Origin: Acidimicrobiales bacterium
GTDB lineage: Bacteria > Actinomycetota > Acidimicrobiia > Acidimicrobiales > Palsa-688
Assembly: GCA_036378675.1 (NCBI GenBank)
Contig: DASUWA010000051.1
Location: 1 to 64,000 of the forward strand
Length of the DNA: 64,000 bases
Direction: 5' to 3'
In this document: piece by piece, positions 16,844-26,045 of the stretch
How the letters are laid out: each line of letters begins with the position of its first letter
Position numbering within the stretch: the stretch's first letter is position 1
Translations under genes and position numbers: made by a program
The notes under the pieces: model-generated
What the model was told of the DNA's origin: nothing
Seen by the model: the letters and a program-made list of their open reading frames with translations, nothing else
Databases searched by the model: none

Positions 16844-17102
16844 GAGCGGATCGTACGGCGAGCTTGGTGCAATTGGTACTCGGATTTGTCCTTACCCGCT
16901 AGGAAAATTCGGGAACCGAAATTCGCCGGTGATCTCAATCCAAACACCCGGTGAAGAGCCGATGTTGAAGAGGTGTCGCCGGCACCGGGGCCTTTACCGG
17001 TCAAATGCCCCATGTCCACCGCTACGTGTCTGATGGTGAAAACGCACTCAGGTTGCGCGCCTCTTACTAAAGCGCCCATCCCAAGCCGACGAAACGAGGA
17101 CA

Positions 17103-19067
17103 ATGTTCCGGGGGAAGCGCGAACGGGAGGATCGGCGTGACGCCGAAGCTCCGCGGGCGCGGCGGGCAACTGTCTCGGACCGTTCGGTTTGGGATCGCCT
17201 TGGCGGAAAGTCCTGCTGGGGACGCTGTGCAGCGGCCGTCGTCGCCACTTCGGCCGCGTTTCTGTCGTCACTCTTGGTAGGAACCGGCGGCGCTTCAGCC
17301 GCCGAGTCGACGCAGCCCGTGATCGTCCTTACGAACGGAACCTCCGACGCAGCGGGCGCGGCGCAGGCCGTCGGTGCCTCCGTGCTTCGAAGTTTTCCGG
17401 ATCTCGGTGCGGCTGAGGTATCGGTCAGCGGCGCCGGGTTGGCCACCCTCGCGAGCTCTCCCGACGTCACAACCATCCCGGACGTTCCGATCTCGTTGCA
17501 GGGCGGCCCCGTAGCTTCCACCTCGCCACATGTCCCCTCAGCGGTGTTCTCGCAGGAGACCGGCGCCGACCAACTCGCTCAGTCGGGCGACACCGGTCAG
17601 GGCGTCGCCATCGCAGTCCTCGACACGGGTATCGCCAACCTTCCTGATTTCTCCGGCCGATTGGTCGGGGGCGTTGACCTCACCGGCGAAGGCAACCCGT
17701 TCTTCGACGGTTTCGGTCACGGAACCTTCGTGGCGGGTCTGGTGGCTGGTAACGGCGCCTCGTCGGGCGGTCAGTATCACGGAGAGGCGCCCGCCGCGAA
17801 CCTCGTATCGGTGAAGGTCGCCGGGGTGACCGGGACCACCACCTTGAGCAGGGTCATCGCCGGCGTCGAGTGGGCCATAGACCACAAGGACCAGTACGGC
17901 ATAAAGGTCCTCAACATGTCGGTCGGGTTCCAGTCGTTCACGTCGACCCTCCGCAACCCTCTCGACAGGGCGGTAGAGGCGGCGTGGAACGCTGGAATCG
18001 CGGTTGTCGCGTCAGCCGGCAACGCCGGGCCTTTCAACGGGACGATCCTGTCGCCCGGTGACGACCCTCTGGTCATCACGGTCGGGGCGCTCGACGACAT
18101 GGCGACGCCATCGGTCTCCGACGACACGATGACCGATTTCAGCAGCGTCGGGCCGACAGCAGCGGACGGCTGGGTCAAGCCCGATCTGGTCACGTCCGGA
18201 CGCTCGGTTATCAGCGTCGCTGCGCCGGGCTCGACCGTCTACGACCTGTTTCCCTCGGCACGCATCGGCTCGGGGAACTTCAAGGGGTCAGGAACCTCGT
18301 TCAGCGCAGCCATAACCAGCGGCGCGGCGGCCCTGGTCCTTGCAGACAATCCGGGCATCACTCCGAATCAGCTGAAGGCCCGGTTGCTGGGCAACGCAGG
18401 ACCCGGCCCGGTCGGAAACCCGTTCGTGGATGGGCACGGCGCACTCAACGCATATACAGCCGCCACCTCCGCGCCTATGGACCTCCACCAATCGACCGAT
18501 GGGTTGCGGCCGACCCGACCGGGCAGCACCGTCTCGTTGGTTCCGACCGGCTCGGTCGACACCTGGAATCCGGCGATCTGGTCGGGCGCCGCCTGGAATG
18601 GTGCTGCTTGGAACGGTGCTGCGTGGAACGGCGCGGCGTGGAACGGCGCCGCTTGGAACGGCTTCACCTTGTCGGGCGCTGCTTGGAACGGTGCTGCGTG
18701 GAACGGCGCCGCTTGGAACGGTGCCGCGTGGAACGGTGCTGCCTGGAATGGTGCGGCGTGGAACGGCAGCTCCTGGACAGGAGCAGCTTGGAACGCAAGC
18801 GCACTGAGCGGTGCCGCTTGGAACGGCGCTGCTTGGAACGGCGCTGCTTGGAACGGCGCTGCGTGGAACGGTGCTGCGTGGAACGGTGCGGCGTGGAACG
18901 GCGCGGCGTGGAACGGTGCGGCCTGGAACGGCGCGGCCTGGAACGGTGCGGCCTGGAACGGTGCGGCCTGGAACGGTGCGGCTTGGAACGGTGCGGCTTG
19001 GAACGGTGCGGCTTGGAATGGGGCGGCTTGGAACGGTGCGGCCTGGAACGCTTCCAGTTGGAGCTAG
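17103..19067 (+). CDS. Subtilisin-like (S8) peptidase with GAAWN repeat tail
   Basis: This 654-residue secreted serine peptidase has an unusually long basic N-terminus before a hydrophobic signal or anchor (about 40-65). A propeptide-like region follows, then the S8 domain with Asp in AIAVLDTGIANLP, His in GHGTFVAGLVAG and Ser in GSGTSFSAAITSGAAALVL. From residue about 495 to the end the protein is an almost pure pentapeptide repeat, GAAWN, about 28 copies with three interruptions. The ATG follows GAGGA. The tail may mediate cell-wall attachment, substrate binding or self-assembly; no function is assigned. The next gene may start within the repeat DNA. Confidence 0.9.
   Translation: MFRGKREREDRRDAEAPRARRATVSDRSVWDRLGGKSCWGRCAAAVVATSAAFLSSLLVGTGGASAAESTQPVIVLTNGTSDAAGAAQAVGASVLRSFPDLGAAEVSVSGAGLATLASSPDVTTIPDVPISLQGGPVASTSPHVPSAVFSQETGADQLAQSGDTGQGVAIAVLDTGIANLPDFSGRLVGGVDLTGEGNPFFDGFGHGTFVAGLVAGNGASSGGQYHGEAPAANLVSVKVAGVTGTTTLSRVIAGVEWAIDHKDQYGIKVLNMSVGFQSFTSTLRNPLDRAVEAAWNAGIAVVASAGNAGPFNGTILSPGDDPLVITVGALDDMATPSVSDDTMTDFSSVGPTAADGWVKPDLVTSGRSVISVAAPGSTVYDLFPSARIGSGNFKGSGTSFSAAITSGAAALVLADNPGITPNQLKARLLGNAGPGPVGNPFVDGHGALNAYTAATSAPMDLHQSTDGLRPTRPGSTVSLVPTGSVDTWNPAIWSGAAWNGAAWNGAAWNGAAWNGAAWNGFTLSGAAWNGAAWNGAAWNGAAWNGAAWNGAAWNGSSWTGAAWNASALSGAAWNGAAWNGAAWNGAAWNGAAWNGAAWNGAAWNGAAWNGAAWNGAAWNGAAWNGAAWNGAAWNGAAWNGAAWNGAAWNASSWS
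18585..19049 (+). repeat. 15-bp minisatellite encoding (GAAWN)n
   Basis: About 28 copies of a 15-bp unit (GG-N-GC-N-GC-N-TGGAA-Y) run in frame, broken by three short non-repeat pieces (FTLS, SSWT and ASALS). Variation is nearly all at third codon positions, so the peptide is conserved while the DNA drifts. This points to selection on the peptide. Confidence 0.95.
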
Positions 19068-21825
19068 GCGTCCGACCGAGTCTCGGCGGTCAAACCTGAC
19101 CCTTCCCTGGCCGACACGGCTGATCTTGACCGTGTCCGTGGTCGGGGGCTTTCTCGTTCTCGGATACGCGGCGTCCGACCAAGGCCCGCTCACTGTCATG
19201 CCCGGCCACCAGTGGGTCGTCACGGGCGTGCTGTGCGCGCTCGCGATAGCGAGCTGGGTTCGTCCTCTCGTTCTCTACCGAGACGACCAGTCCGAGGCGT
19301 TCCACCTCGACGAAGGATTCTTCGTCGTCCTGGCCCTACTGGTGCCCCTGCCGGCGACGATCGCGACGTTCGCTATCGCGACGCTCGTTTCCCAGCTCGT
19401 CAGGCGACGGCCGCTGCTCAAATCAGCCTTCAACTTTGGTCAGGTTCTCGTATCGGCGGGGTTGGGTTTGGGTGTCCGGAACCTGGTCGGGGGAGCCTAC
19501 GGTTCGATCAGTCCTCGTACGCTAGGGGGAGCAGTACTTGGAGGGATCGTCTATTTCGTCGTAAGCCACGGGTCGGTTGCGATGGTACTCGTCTCCCTCG
19601 GCTCGACATGGCGCACCTGTCTCCTCGAGGACCTCCGGGTGCAGCTCGCGCTCCTGGTGTCAGGGATGCTGGTGGGATGCGTGTTCGCTATAACCACCTG
19701 GGCGGTGCCGTGGGGGCTCGCGGTGGCGGCGCCTGTGCTCATCACCTTCCGGTTGGTCGTCGCGGCCCAGTTCCACGCGTACCACGACCGCGAGCGGCTT
19801 CAAGGTCTGTTCGACGTCACGCTTGAAGCGAACCGAGGCTTGCATGCGGATTCGATCGAGGAGACGATCGTTACCTCGGCTCGCGACCTCCTTAGATGTG
19901 GTGAAGCCCGTCTCGAAGCCAACCCCCCATCGCCCTCGGCGATGGCTGCTCAGGTACAAACCAGCGGCTCCGATCGATGGCTCGTCGTTGCGGGACGGCG
20001 CCGCGAGGAGCCGTTCGACGAAGCCGACCAGACTCTTCTCGACGCGATCGCCGCCGTCGGTTCTGGCGCGCTGACCAATGCCGAGCTGTACCGGCAGATC
20101 CGTTTCGAACGCGAGCGGCTCGGCTCGATCGCTCTGAGCATCGGCGAAGGTGTCTGCGCGGTCGACTTGGAGGGATACGTCACCTTCGTGAACCCCGCTG
20201 CGCTAGAGATCGTCGATATTCCCGGCTGCACAGGCGACGGCAACGGGGTGATAGTCGAGAACTCTCAGGAGGCCCCGGATTTCCTCCTCGGACCTGCACG
20301 GGCAGCGATCCGAAGAGGTCGGGTCGTTCGAGAGGACGAAGTCATGCTCCCCGCGCCGGGAGGGGGCACCGTCCCGGTTGCGTATACCGCGTCCCCGATC
20401 CTGGACAACGGACGCGCGGTCGGAGCGGTCATCGCACTGCGCGACATCACCGAGCGGAAGGCGTACGAAGACGAGATGGCCCGTCATGCCTTCTACGACA
20501 GCCTCACGGGCCTTGCGAACCGTCGCCTACTCGTCGAGAGGCTGGAGCGCGCGCTTCTCAGGTCACAGCGCGACGGCAAGATCCACGCCCTCATCTTCGT
20601 TGACGTCGATCGATTCAAGAGCATCAACGACAGCCTCGGACACGGGATCGGTGACGATCTCCTCGTCGCTATCGGCGCTCGGATGAAGGACGCGGTGCGT
20701 GGTTACGACCTGCTTGCCCGGTTCGGCGGAGACGAGTTCGTCCTGCTGCTCGAGGACGTGACCGGTGTCGACCAGGTGGTGGCCGCCGCCCGGCGTCTTT
20801 GCGCGGCGGTCGAGAAACCGCTGGTGCTTTCGGAGGGATACGAGGTCGTGGTCAGCCTCTCGATCGGGATCGCTCTCACCGAGCCGGGCCGCACGGCCGA
20901 CGACATGCTCCGAAACGCAGATGTCGCGATGTACGAGGCGAAGGTCAAGGGACAGGGTGGCACCTACGAGGTATTCGACACGGCCGCGATGGGAACAAGG
21001 TCTGCCGAGCGCCTCGACCTGGAGGGAGCCCTCCGCAAGGGGATGGAGCGGGGCGAACTGGAGGTGTACTACCAGCCCTTCTACTCAATCCATGACCAGC
21101 GCATAGTCGGCGCCGAGGCGCTGGTCCGCTGGTGGCACCCGACCCATGGGCTGATCGAACCGGCGCGGTTCATCCCGATGGCGGAGGAAACCGGATTGAT
21201 CCTTCCCCTCGGCCGATATGTACTCGAGCACGCGTGCCGTGAGGCGGTGTCCATCAGAGAGCGTCTCTGGATGGAGATCCCCATCAGCATCAATCTGTCT
21301 CCCCGTCAGTTCCAGCACAGCGGCCTACTTGCGGATGTGACGAACGCGCTCGAAGCCTTCGACCTGGCACCCGAGAAGGTGACCTTCGAGATCACCGAGA
21401 GCATGGTCATGAACGACCTTGCGAGGGCTCAAGAGGTGATGAAGAAGCTCAACAGCCTGGGCGTCCGCCTCGCCATCGACGATTTCGGTACCGGGCATTC
21501 GTCCCTTAGTTACCTCAAACGTTTCCCGGTGCAGGAAGTGAAGGTCGACCGTGTGTTCGTCGAGGGTGTCGCCGACGATCCGGTGGACTCCGCGATCGTC
21601 CGCGCCGTCATCGAACTGGCGTCAGCTATGAACATCATCGCCGTAGCCGAGGGAGTTGAAACTGCCGAGCAACTGGAGTCCTTACGCACGTTGGGCTGCA
21701 ACGTGGCGCAGGGCTACTACTTCTCCCGCCCTCTCCCGGCACCGGAGTTCGAGGGACTGTTGGGGAGTGCCGCGGCCGCCTGCTCGCCGGGTTCACCGTT
21801 GGCGGCGGGACGCTCCCGGCACTAG
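19036..21825 (+). CDS. Membrane GGDEF-EAL protein with GAF-like and PAS regions
   Basis: This protein of about 930 residues has six or more N-terminal membrane spans (from LILTVSVVGGFLVLGYAA to VPWGLAVAAPVLITFRLVV). A GAF-like segment and a PAS domain follow (IGEGVCAVDLEGYVTFVNPAA, GAVIALRDITERK). The GGDEF domain has ARFGGDEFVLL with an I-site RGYD five residues upstream, and the EAL domain has GAEALVRWWHP, EITESMV, DDFGTGHSSL and EGVET. Both catalytic modules look intact. The start is unclear: GTG 19036 overlaps the protease gene by 32 bp inside its repeat, while TTG 19126 is an alternative just before the first span. The frame continues open far into the repeat, which is not real coding. 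Confidence 0.88.
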   Translation: MRPGTLPVGARRPTESRRSNLTLPWPTRLILTVSVVGGFLVLGYAASDQGPLTVMPGHQWVVTGVLCALAIASWVRPLVLYRDDQSEAFHLDEGFFVVLALLVPLPATIATFAIATLVSQLVRRRPLLKSAFNFGQVLVSAGLGLGVRNLVGGAYGSISPRTLGGAVLGGIVYFVVSHGSVAMVLVSLGSTWRTCLLEDLRVQLALLVSGMLVGCVFAITTWAVPWGLAVAAPVLITFRLVVAAQFHAYHDRERLQGLFDVTLEANRGLHADSIEETIVTSARDLLRCGEARLEANPPSPSAMAAQVQTSGSDRWLVVAGRRREEPFDEADQTLLDAIAAVGSGALTNAELYRQIRFERERLGSIALSIGEGVCAVDLEGYVTFVNPAALEIVDIPGCTGDGNGVIVENSQEAPDFLLGPARAAIRRGRVVREDEVMLPAPGGGTVPVAYTASPILDNGRAVGAVIALRDITERKAYEDEMARHAFYDSLTGLANRRLLVERLERALLRSQRDGKIHALIFVDVDRFKSINDSLGHGIGDDLLVAIGARMKDAVRGYDLLARFGGDEFVLLLEDVTGVDQVVAAARRLCAAVEKPLVLSEGYEVVVSLSIGIALTEPGRTADDMLRNADVAMYEAKVKGQGGTYEVFDTAAMGTRSAERLDLEGALRKGMERGELEVYYQPFYSIHDQRIVGAEALVRWWHPTHGLIEPARFIPMAEETGLILPLGRYVLEHACREAVSIRERLWMEIPISINLSPRQFQHSGLLADVTNALEAFDLAPEKVTFEITESMVMNDLARAQEVMKKLNSLGVRLAIDDFGTGHSSLSYLKRFPVQEVKVDRVFVEGVADDPVDSAIVRAVIELASAMNIIAVAEGVETAEQLESLRTLGCNVAQGYYFSRPLPAPEFEGLLGSAAAACSPGSPLAAGRSRH

Positions 21826-21849
21826 AGGTCGGCGCCCACCGAGGAGGAT

Positions 21850-22476
21850 TCAGGCTGACGGATCCAGCAGTCCCGCCATCACCCGGAATTCATCGGTGGT
21901 GTTCACGTGCGGGAAGGCCTCCTCGGGCTCGGGGAGCCCAAGCCGGTCGCAGATCGGACCCCAGCCGTCGCCGGGACGCCACTCGATCAGTCGATCAGGC
22001 GCGACCGTGTCGCGCACTGCCTGATTGTGCGACTCGTACGCCGCGATCGCGGTTTCGCGATCCTCGTAGTCGGGCGTAAGCCGGCCGAGCATGTCCTCGC
22101 TCATCGCGTACCAGTCAGCCATTTCGGGAGGCGGTTGGCGTCGCATTACCTGCAGGATCGTTTCGGAAAAGCTGTTCCACCACTGTTCCGGACTGTCACG
22201 TGCGGACAGGAGCACGATCGACTCGGGGAAGGCGGAATGCAGTTCGTTCCACAGTGCCGCCGCCGGCCAGTCGACCGCGGCGCCGAACCCGTCCAGAATC
22301 CCCTCCCAGTCCGGTTCCTGACCACGCATGGCGGCGTGCCACATGGCTACGTGGTTCGGTCTCGGGAACAGCTCGATCATGTGGTAGCAGGGCTCGCCGA
22401 GCAGGCGCTCCAGCGCCAGCTTCAGCGAATGGGTGCCCGTTCTGCCAAGCCCAGCCCCGACGATTTTCAGCCCCAT
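21850..22476 (-). CDS. Sulfotransferase-family protein
   Basis: The 208-residue protein starts with a P-loop-like PAPS-binding motif, KIVGAGLGRTGTHSLKLALE. LLSARDSPEQWWNSFSETI follows, resembling the 3'-phosphate-binding RDP..W..S region of this family. Such proteins transfer a sulfuryl group from PAPS to a hydroxyl acceptor; many bacterial and eukaryotic relatives of this short type have no known substrate. It is convergent with the GGDEF-EAL gene (24 bp) and divergent from a small membrane-protein gene. Confidence 0.8.
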   Translation of the reverse strand: MGLKIVGAGLGRTGTHSLKLALERLLGEPCYHMIELFPRPNHVAMWHAAMRGQEPDWEGILDGFGAAVDWPAAALWNELHSAFPESIVLLSARDSPEQWWNSFSETILQVMRRQPPPEMADWYAMSEDMLGRLTPDYEDRETAIAAYESHNQAVRDTVAPDRLIEWRPGDGWGPICDRLGLPEPEEAFPHVNTTDEFRVMAGLLDPSA

Positions 22477-22524
22477 GGCTCGGAACGTAGCACGGCTCGT
22501 GTTGGCCCGGCCAAGGTCCTAGCC

Positions 22525-22950
22525 TTGCCCGGCATCGCGGTCACACCCCTCGCCTCATTGTTCGGACTGTCGACGAACCAGGCTCTGGTGGTTCTGTTCG
22601 TGCTCCTTCCCTTTGCCTTGGCTGCGATCGTCATCCCGTTCGTCGCCTGGAAGACGCGCAAGTGGCCCAAGCCGCCGATGCTCACCTCCGAGATCCTCGC
22701 AACCGGCGAGCGGGCCGAGGGGGAAATCCTTTCGGTGAAGAACCTCGGGACGATCGTCGACTTGCGACCGATGGTTCGACTGGTCCTCAACGTCTCGGCA
22801 CCCGGCGGAGAGAATCCCTTCGAGTTGGAGGTCGTCCAATCCTTTCCGCGTTCGGTGGTCTACATGTTCCGTCCGGGAGAAAAGGTCGAGGTCCGGCTGA
22901 GCCCGGACCACTCCGCGGGTGCAGTCGTTTGGGACCCCGGCTACTTCTGA
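22525..22950 (+). CDS. Small membrane protein with DUF3592-like beta domain
   Basis: The 141-residue protein has one strong membrane span (ALVVLFVLLPFALAAIVIPFVAW) followed by a small beta domain. The pattern ERAEGEILSVKNLGTIVD..PMVRLVLNV, then FRPGEKVEVRLSP, is similar to DUF3592/OB-like domains. The TTG at 22525 is preferred, with AAGGT 7 bases upstream; TTG 22558 is also possible. The frame is open far upstream but overlaps the sulfotransferase on the other strand. No function can be assigned. Confidence 0.55.
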   Translation: MPGIAVTPLASLFGLSTNQALVVLFVLLPFALAAIVIPFVAWKTRKWPKPPMLTSEILATGERAEGEILSVKNLGTIVDLRPMVRLVLNVSAPGGENPFELEVVQSFPRSVVYMFRPGEKVEVRLSPDHSAGAVVWDPGYF

Positions 22951-22961
22951 GACGTCGTGTG

Positions 22962-24065
22962 CTAGCGCGGCACGAACACCCCGTGGACGGGCCGCTGCTC
23001 GAACTCTTCCTGAGAGGACTCGCCGGCCATCTTGGTGAGAAGGCCGGCGACCTCTCCGAAGCCGGCGCAGCTGCGAGGAATCTCGTCGAACGGATAGGCG
23101 CCTGACGCGAGGAGCCTGAGCGCTTCTTCGTGCTCTGACACGTCGACTCCCAGCGCGCCGAGGATCCTCAATTCCTTGAAGACCACCAGGTCGGGGGAGA
23201 ATCCCGGCGTCTCGGGCGTGCCGCGGGTGCCGGCGACGACGACCGTGCCTCCCGGTCTGGCCAGGTTCATCGCCTGAGCGAACGCCGCAGGCGCCTTCGC
23301 GGTGACGTCGACCACGACGTCCGCGAGCCGACCCGTGGCTTCCTTCAGCGCTGCCACCGGATCGCGTTCGGTGACGTCGACCGCCAGGTCGGAACCGAAC
23401 CGACGCGACAAGGCGAGACGGTCGCTGTCTCGGTGGCCGGATCCCGTGATCATCACGAATCCGGCACCGGCTGTCTTGGCGGCGGCGACAGCGGACAGCC
23501 CTCGGATGCCGGGCCCGAGCACGGCCACGATGTCATCTTTCTTCGTGCCTGGGAGGGTCGCGCCCCAGCGGATGCCCGCTCCCAGCGGGTTGAACAAGGT
23601 AGCAGTCACCGGGTCCAACCCTTCCGGGACCGGGAGCAGCATGGAGTCGGGACCCAGATAGTGAATGTCGGCGTACCCTCCCCAGAGCCCCGGGGGCTTG
23701 GCGACGGGGATGAACCCGTACATGTCCCTGATCCCGTGCCTGACGCAGAGGCGCCGGTGGCCTGTAGCGCACTGGGCGCAGGTTCCGCACGATTGGAAGA
23801 CCTCGACCGCGACACGGTCCCCAACAGTCACGCCCCAACGCTGGGCGGCCTCCTCGCCGATGGCTTCGATCACGCCTACCGTCTCATGACCCGGTATGAA
23901 GGCGTAACCCGGGTTCATCACGCCGGTGAACTGCTCGTGGTCGGTGCCGCACAACCCACAGGCCTCCACGCGCAGAAGGCCGTCGTCACTGCGTATTCGC
24001 GGAAGCTCGATCGAGCTTGCCACCAGCCGGAGTGGGCTTTCGAGAACCAGCGCGGTTGCGGCCAC
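22962..24065 (-). CDS. Zinc-dependent alcohol dehydrogenase (MDR family)
   Basis: The 367-residue medium-chain dehydrogenase shows the catalytic zinc site (CGLCGTDHEQF and PGHETVGVIEAIGEEA) and the four-Cys structural zinc loop (CGTCAQCATGHRRLC). Its nucleotide-binding region is altered: VLGPGIRGLSAVAAAK takes the place of the usual GxGxxG. It probably oxidises or reduces an alcohol/aldehyde pair with NAD(P). The start is a GTG at 24065. It is divergent from the AhpD-like gene 48 bp away. Confidence 0.88.
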   Translation of the reverse strand: MAATALVLESPLRLVASSIELPRIRSDDGLLRVEACGLCGTDHEQFTGVMNPGYAFIPGHETVGVIEAIGEEAAQRWGVTVGDRVAVEVFQSCGTCAQCATGHRRLCVRHGIRDMYGFIPVAKPPGLWGGYADIHYLGPDSMLLPVPEGLDPVTATLFNPLGAGIRWGATLPGTKKDDIVAVLGPGIRGLSAVAAAKTAGAGFVMITGSGHRDSDRLALSRRFGSDLAVDVTERDPVAALKEATGRLADVVVDVTAKAPAAFAQAMNLARPGGTVVVAGTRGTPETPGFSPDLVVFKELRILGALGVDVSEHEEALRLLASGAYPFDEIPRSCAGFGEVAGLLTKMAGESSQEEFEQRPVHGVFVPR

Positions 24066-24113
24066 ACCGTCATGGTGTCACGACTGGGCGCCCGCAGTAG
24101 CGTGTCGGACTCG

Positions 24114-24659
24114 ATGACTCCGGCGCCGTCACCCAAGCCTCGCATTGCTCCCGCCGAGGGAGATCCGGAGGGGCTCCTGCCGCTCAACATCTTCCGGACC
24201 ATGTCGAAACATCGGGGGCTTGCCGACAGATTCAACCGGTTTGGCGGTTACCTCCTGCTCAAAGGCTTGATCCCCGCCCGCGAACGTGAGCTGGTGATCC
24301 TCAGGGTGGGGTGGCGCTGCGGGTCGGTGTACGAGTTCGGCCAGCACACTCTCATGTCGCAACCGGCCGGGGTCACCGAGGACGAGATCGCTCGCGCCGC
24401 GACCGAGTCGCTCGAGGGGTGGGCCACGGGCGATCGGGACTTGATGGCATTCGTCGACGAGCTCTGTGCCACCAATACGGTCTCGGACCAGGCCTGGGAG
24501 AGAGTCGCGGGTCGATGGTCGGAGGAGCAGATGATCGAGCTGTTGCTTCTCGCCGGCTTCTACCGGCTGGTGTCGGGTTTCTTGAACAGCGTGCGCGTCG
24601 AACTCGACCCTGGCGTCCCGGGATGGCCGGAGGGTCGCGAACCGGGCTCGGCGGGCTAG
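24114..24659 (+). CDS. Carboxymuconolactone decarboxylase/AhpD-like protein
   Basis: The 181-residue protein has the alpha-helical CMD/AhpD outline: LNIFRTMSKHRGLADRFNRFGGYLL, then ERELVILRVGWRCGSVYEFGQH, the helix that carries the active-site region in this family. The CxxC of AhpD peroxidases is absent (a single Cys is followed by GSVYEFGQH), so decarboxylase-like or unknown chemistry is more likely than peroxidase activity. The ATG at 24114 is taken as the start; the longer open frame is a shadow of the divergent dehydrogenase. Its stop overlaps the convergent enoyl-CoA hydratase stop by 4 bp. Confidence 0.8.
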   Translation: MTPAPSPKPRIAPAEGDPEGLLPLNIFRTMSKHRGLADRFNRFGGYLLLKGLIPARERELVILRVGWRCGSVYEFGQHTLMSQPAGVTEDEIARAATESLEGWATGDRDLMAFVDELCATNTVSDQAWERVAGRWSEEQMIELLLLAGFYRLVSGFLNSVRVELDPGVPGWPEGREPGSAG

Positions 24660-25501
24660 GGCGCTCCGGGAGGGGGTTCGGCGCCGACCCGCCCGAACTT
24701 GGGCGGTCGCTTCTCGAGGAAGGATCGGACCCCTTCCTTGAAGTCGGGGCGACCGAAGCTCTCGATCATCAGCCGCTGGGCTTCACGTTCGGCCGGGCCC
24801 AATCTCGTGGTGAGGTCTTCGTAGACCTGGCGCTTCATGATCGCGAACGACTCCGGGGAGCATCGGGACGCCAGGTCCTCGATGTACCGGCGGCTGCGAG
24901 GAACAACCTCATCCGCGGGGACCGCTTCGTTCACCAGGCCAATGCCGGCCGCTTCGGTTCCTGTAACCCGTCTCGACGAGAACAGCAGATCGAGCGCGCG
25001 GCCGGTTCCGACCACCCGCGGCAGCAGCCAGCTGATCCCCCACTCGGCGACGAGGCCACGCTCGGCGAACGCGGTCAGGAGCGGGGCGTCCGCCGCCATG
25101 AACCGGATGTCGCAGCAAAGCGCGATCGGAACCGCCATGCCGGCGATAGGACCGTTGATCGCGGCCACGATCGGCTTCCGAACGGCAAGGAGATAGGTGT
25201 ACTCGCCGGAGAAGTCATCCGGGAGCGGCTCCGCTCTGTGGACCTCGAGAGAGGCGAAGTCCGTCTCGAGGCGCCCACCCTCGGAAAGGCTGCTCAGGTT
25301 GTTCATGTCTGCGCCAGCGCAGAACGCTCGGCCGGCTCCGGTGATGATGATCCCGACGACCGCGGCGTCCGATTCGGCTCGGGCCACGGCGTGGCGGACC
25401 TCCGCCGCCATTCGTTGAGTCCAGGCGTTGAGGGACTTGGGGCGGTTGAGAGTGATCGTGGCGACAGGATCGTCGACCGCGTAGAGGATCTCGTCGTACA
25501 C
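24656..25501 (-). CDS. Enoyl-CoA hydratase/isomerase family protein
   Basis: This 281-residue crotonase-fold enzyme has the CoA-binding and oxyanion-hole motifs AFCAGADMNNLSSL and INGPIAGMAVPIALCCDIRFMA, and the ERGLVAEWGISWLLPRVVG segment with a candidate catalytic Glu. It probably hydrates or isomerises an acyl-CoA in fatty acid or xenobiotic breakdown. The GTG start lies 5 bp after the stop of the ybjQ-like gene, so the two form an operon. Confidence 0.9.
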   Translation of the reverse strand: MYDEILYAVDDPVATITLNRPKSLNAWTQRMAAEVRHAVARAESDAAVVGIIITGAGRAFCAGADMNNLSSLSEGGRLETDFASLEVHRAEPLPDDFSGEYTYLLAVRKPIVAAINGPIAGMAVPIALCCDIRFMAADAPLLTAFAERGLVAEWGISWLLPRVVGTGRALDLLFSSRRVTGTEAAGIGLVNEAVPADEVVPRSRRYIEDLASRCSPESFAIMKRQVYEDLTTRLGPAEREAQRLMIESFGRPDFKEGVRSFLEKRPPKFGRVGAEPPPGAP

Positions 25502-25506
25502 CGCTG

Positions 25507-25827
25507 CTAAGCCCTCCGGACCTTGACGGCGGTGCCGTAGGCGCAGATCTCGGTCCAGTTGCCGCCCATCTCGGATGTGTCGAATCTCATCGCGAGAATC
25601 GCGTCCGCTCCCTTCATCTGAGCCTCCGCCACCATTCGCTCGATCACCTCCTGCCGGCTGGCGACCAAGTTCTTGGTCATCCCTTTCAACTCCCCTCCCG
25701 CCAGGGCCTTGAACCCCGCTCCGATCTGGGATCCGATGTTGCGACTTCGCACCGTGAGCCCGAAAACCTCGCCGAGTACCTCGGTTATCTCGTAGCCGGG
25801 CAGGTCATTCATCGTGGAGATCAGCAC
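25507..25827 (-). CDS. YbjQ/UPF0145 family protein
   Basis: The 106-residue protein matches the YbjQ (UPF0145) pattern: PGYEITEVLGEVFGLTVRSRNIG, LVASRQEVIERMVAEAQMKGADAILAMRFD and a terminal AYGTAVKV. Members form a small pentameric beta-rich fold often labelled a putative heavy-metal-binding domain; the role is unknown. The start is a GTG. It is the first gene of a two-gene operon with the enoyl-CoA hydratase and is divergent from the MscS-type channel gene. Confidence 0.9.
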   Translation of the reverse strand: MLISTMNDLPGYEITEVLGEVFGLTVRSRNIGSQIGAGFKALAGGELKGMTKNLVASRQEVIERMVAEAQMKGADAILAMRFDTSEMGGNWTEICAYGTAVKVRRA

Positions 25828-26045
25828 GGGATCTCAGGGTAGCCGTGACAGGTGTCACCGGCACTGTGTGGTCGATGTCGGGTGCACAACCTGGCCGGCA
25901 TGTATCTCTAAACTGGCCATCGCCTTCGTTTCGTGGCGGTGAATGAAGGACGTTGCGTCGGGCCTCACAGCGAATGTCGTGAGGCTCGTCCGCCCGCGAC
26001 ACCACGTTGCTCGTTGAACATCCGTTGAACGACCGAGGAGGATTC

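Noticed and set aside
18585-19049. Possible CRISPR or VNTR-only element
   Set aside because: 15-bp contiguous in-frame units encode a conserved peptide, so this is a coding minisatellite.
18288-19223. Open frame antisense to the GAAWN repeat and other-frame peptides (RTVPSRT..., GTVRLGT...)
   Set aside because: Periodic products of the same 15-bp repeat in other frames; no independent evidence for translation.
21907-22524. Extension of the small membrane protein frame across the sulfotransferase
   Set aside because: It overlaps a convincing gene on the opposite strand and is Arg/Gly-rich shadow sequence.
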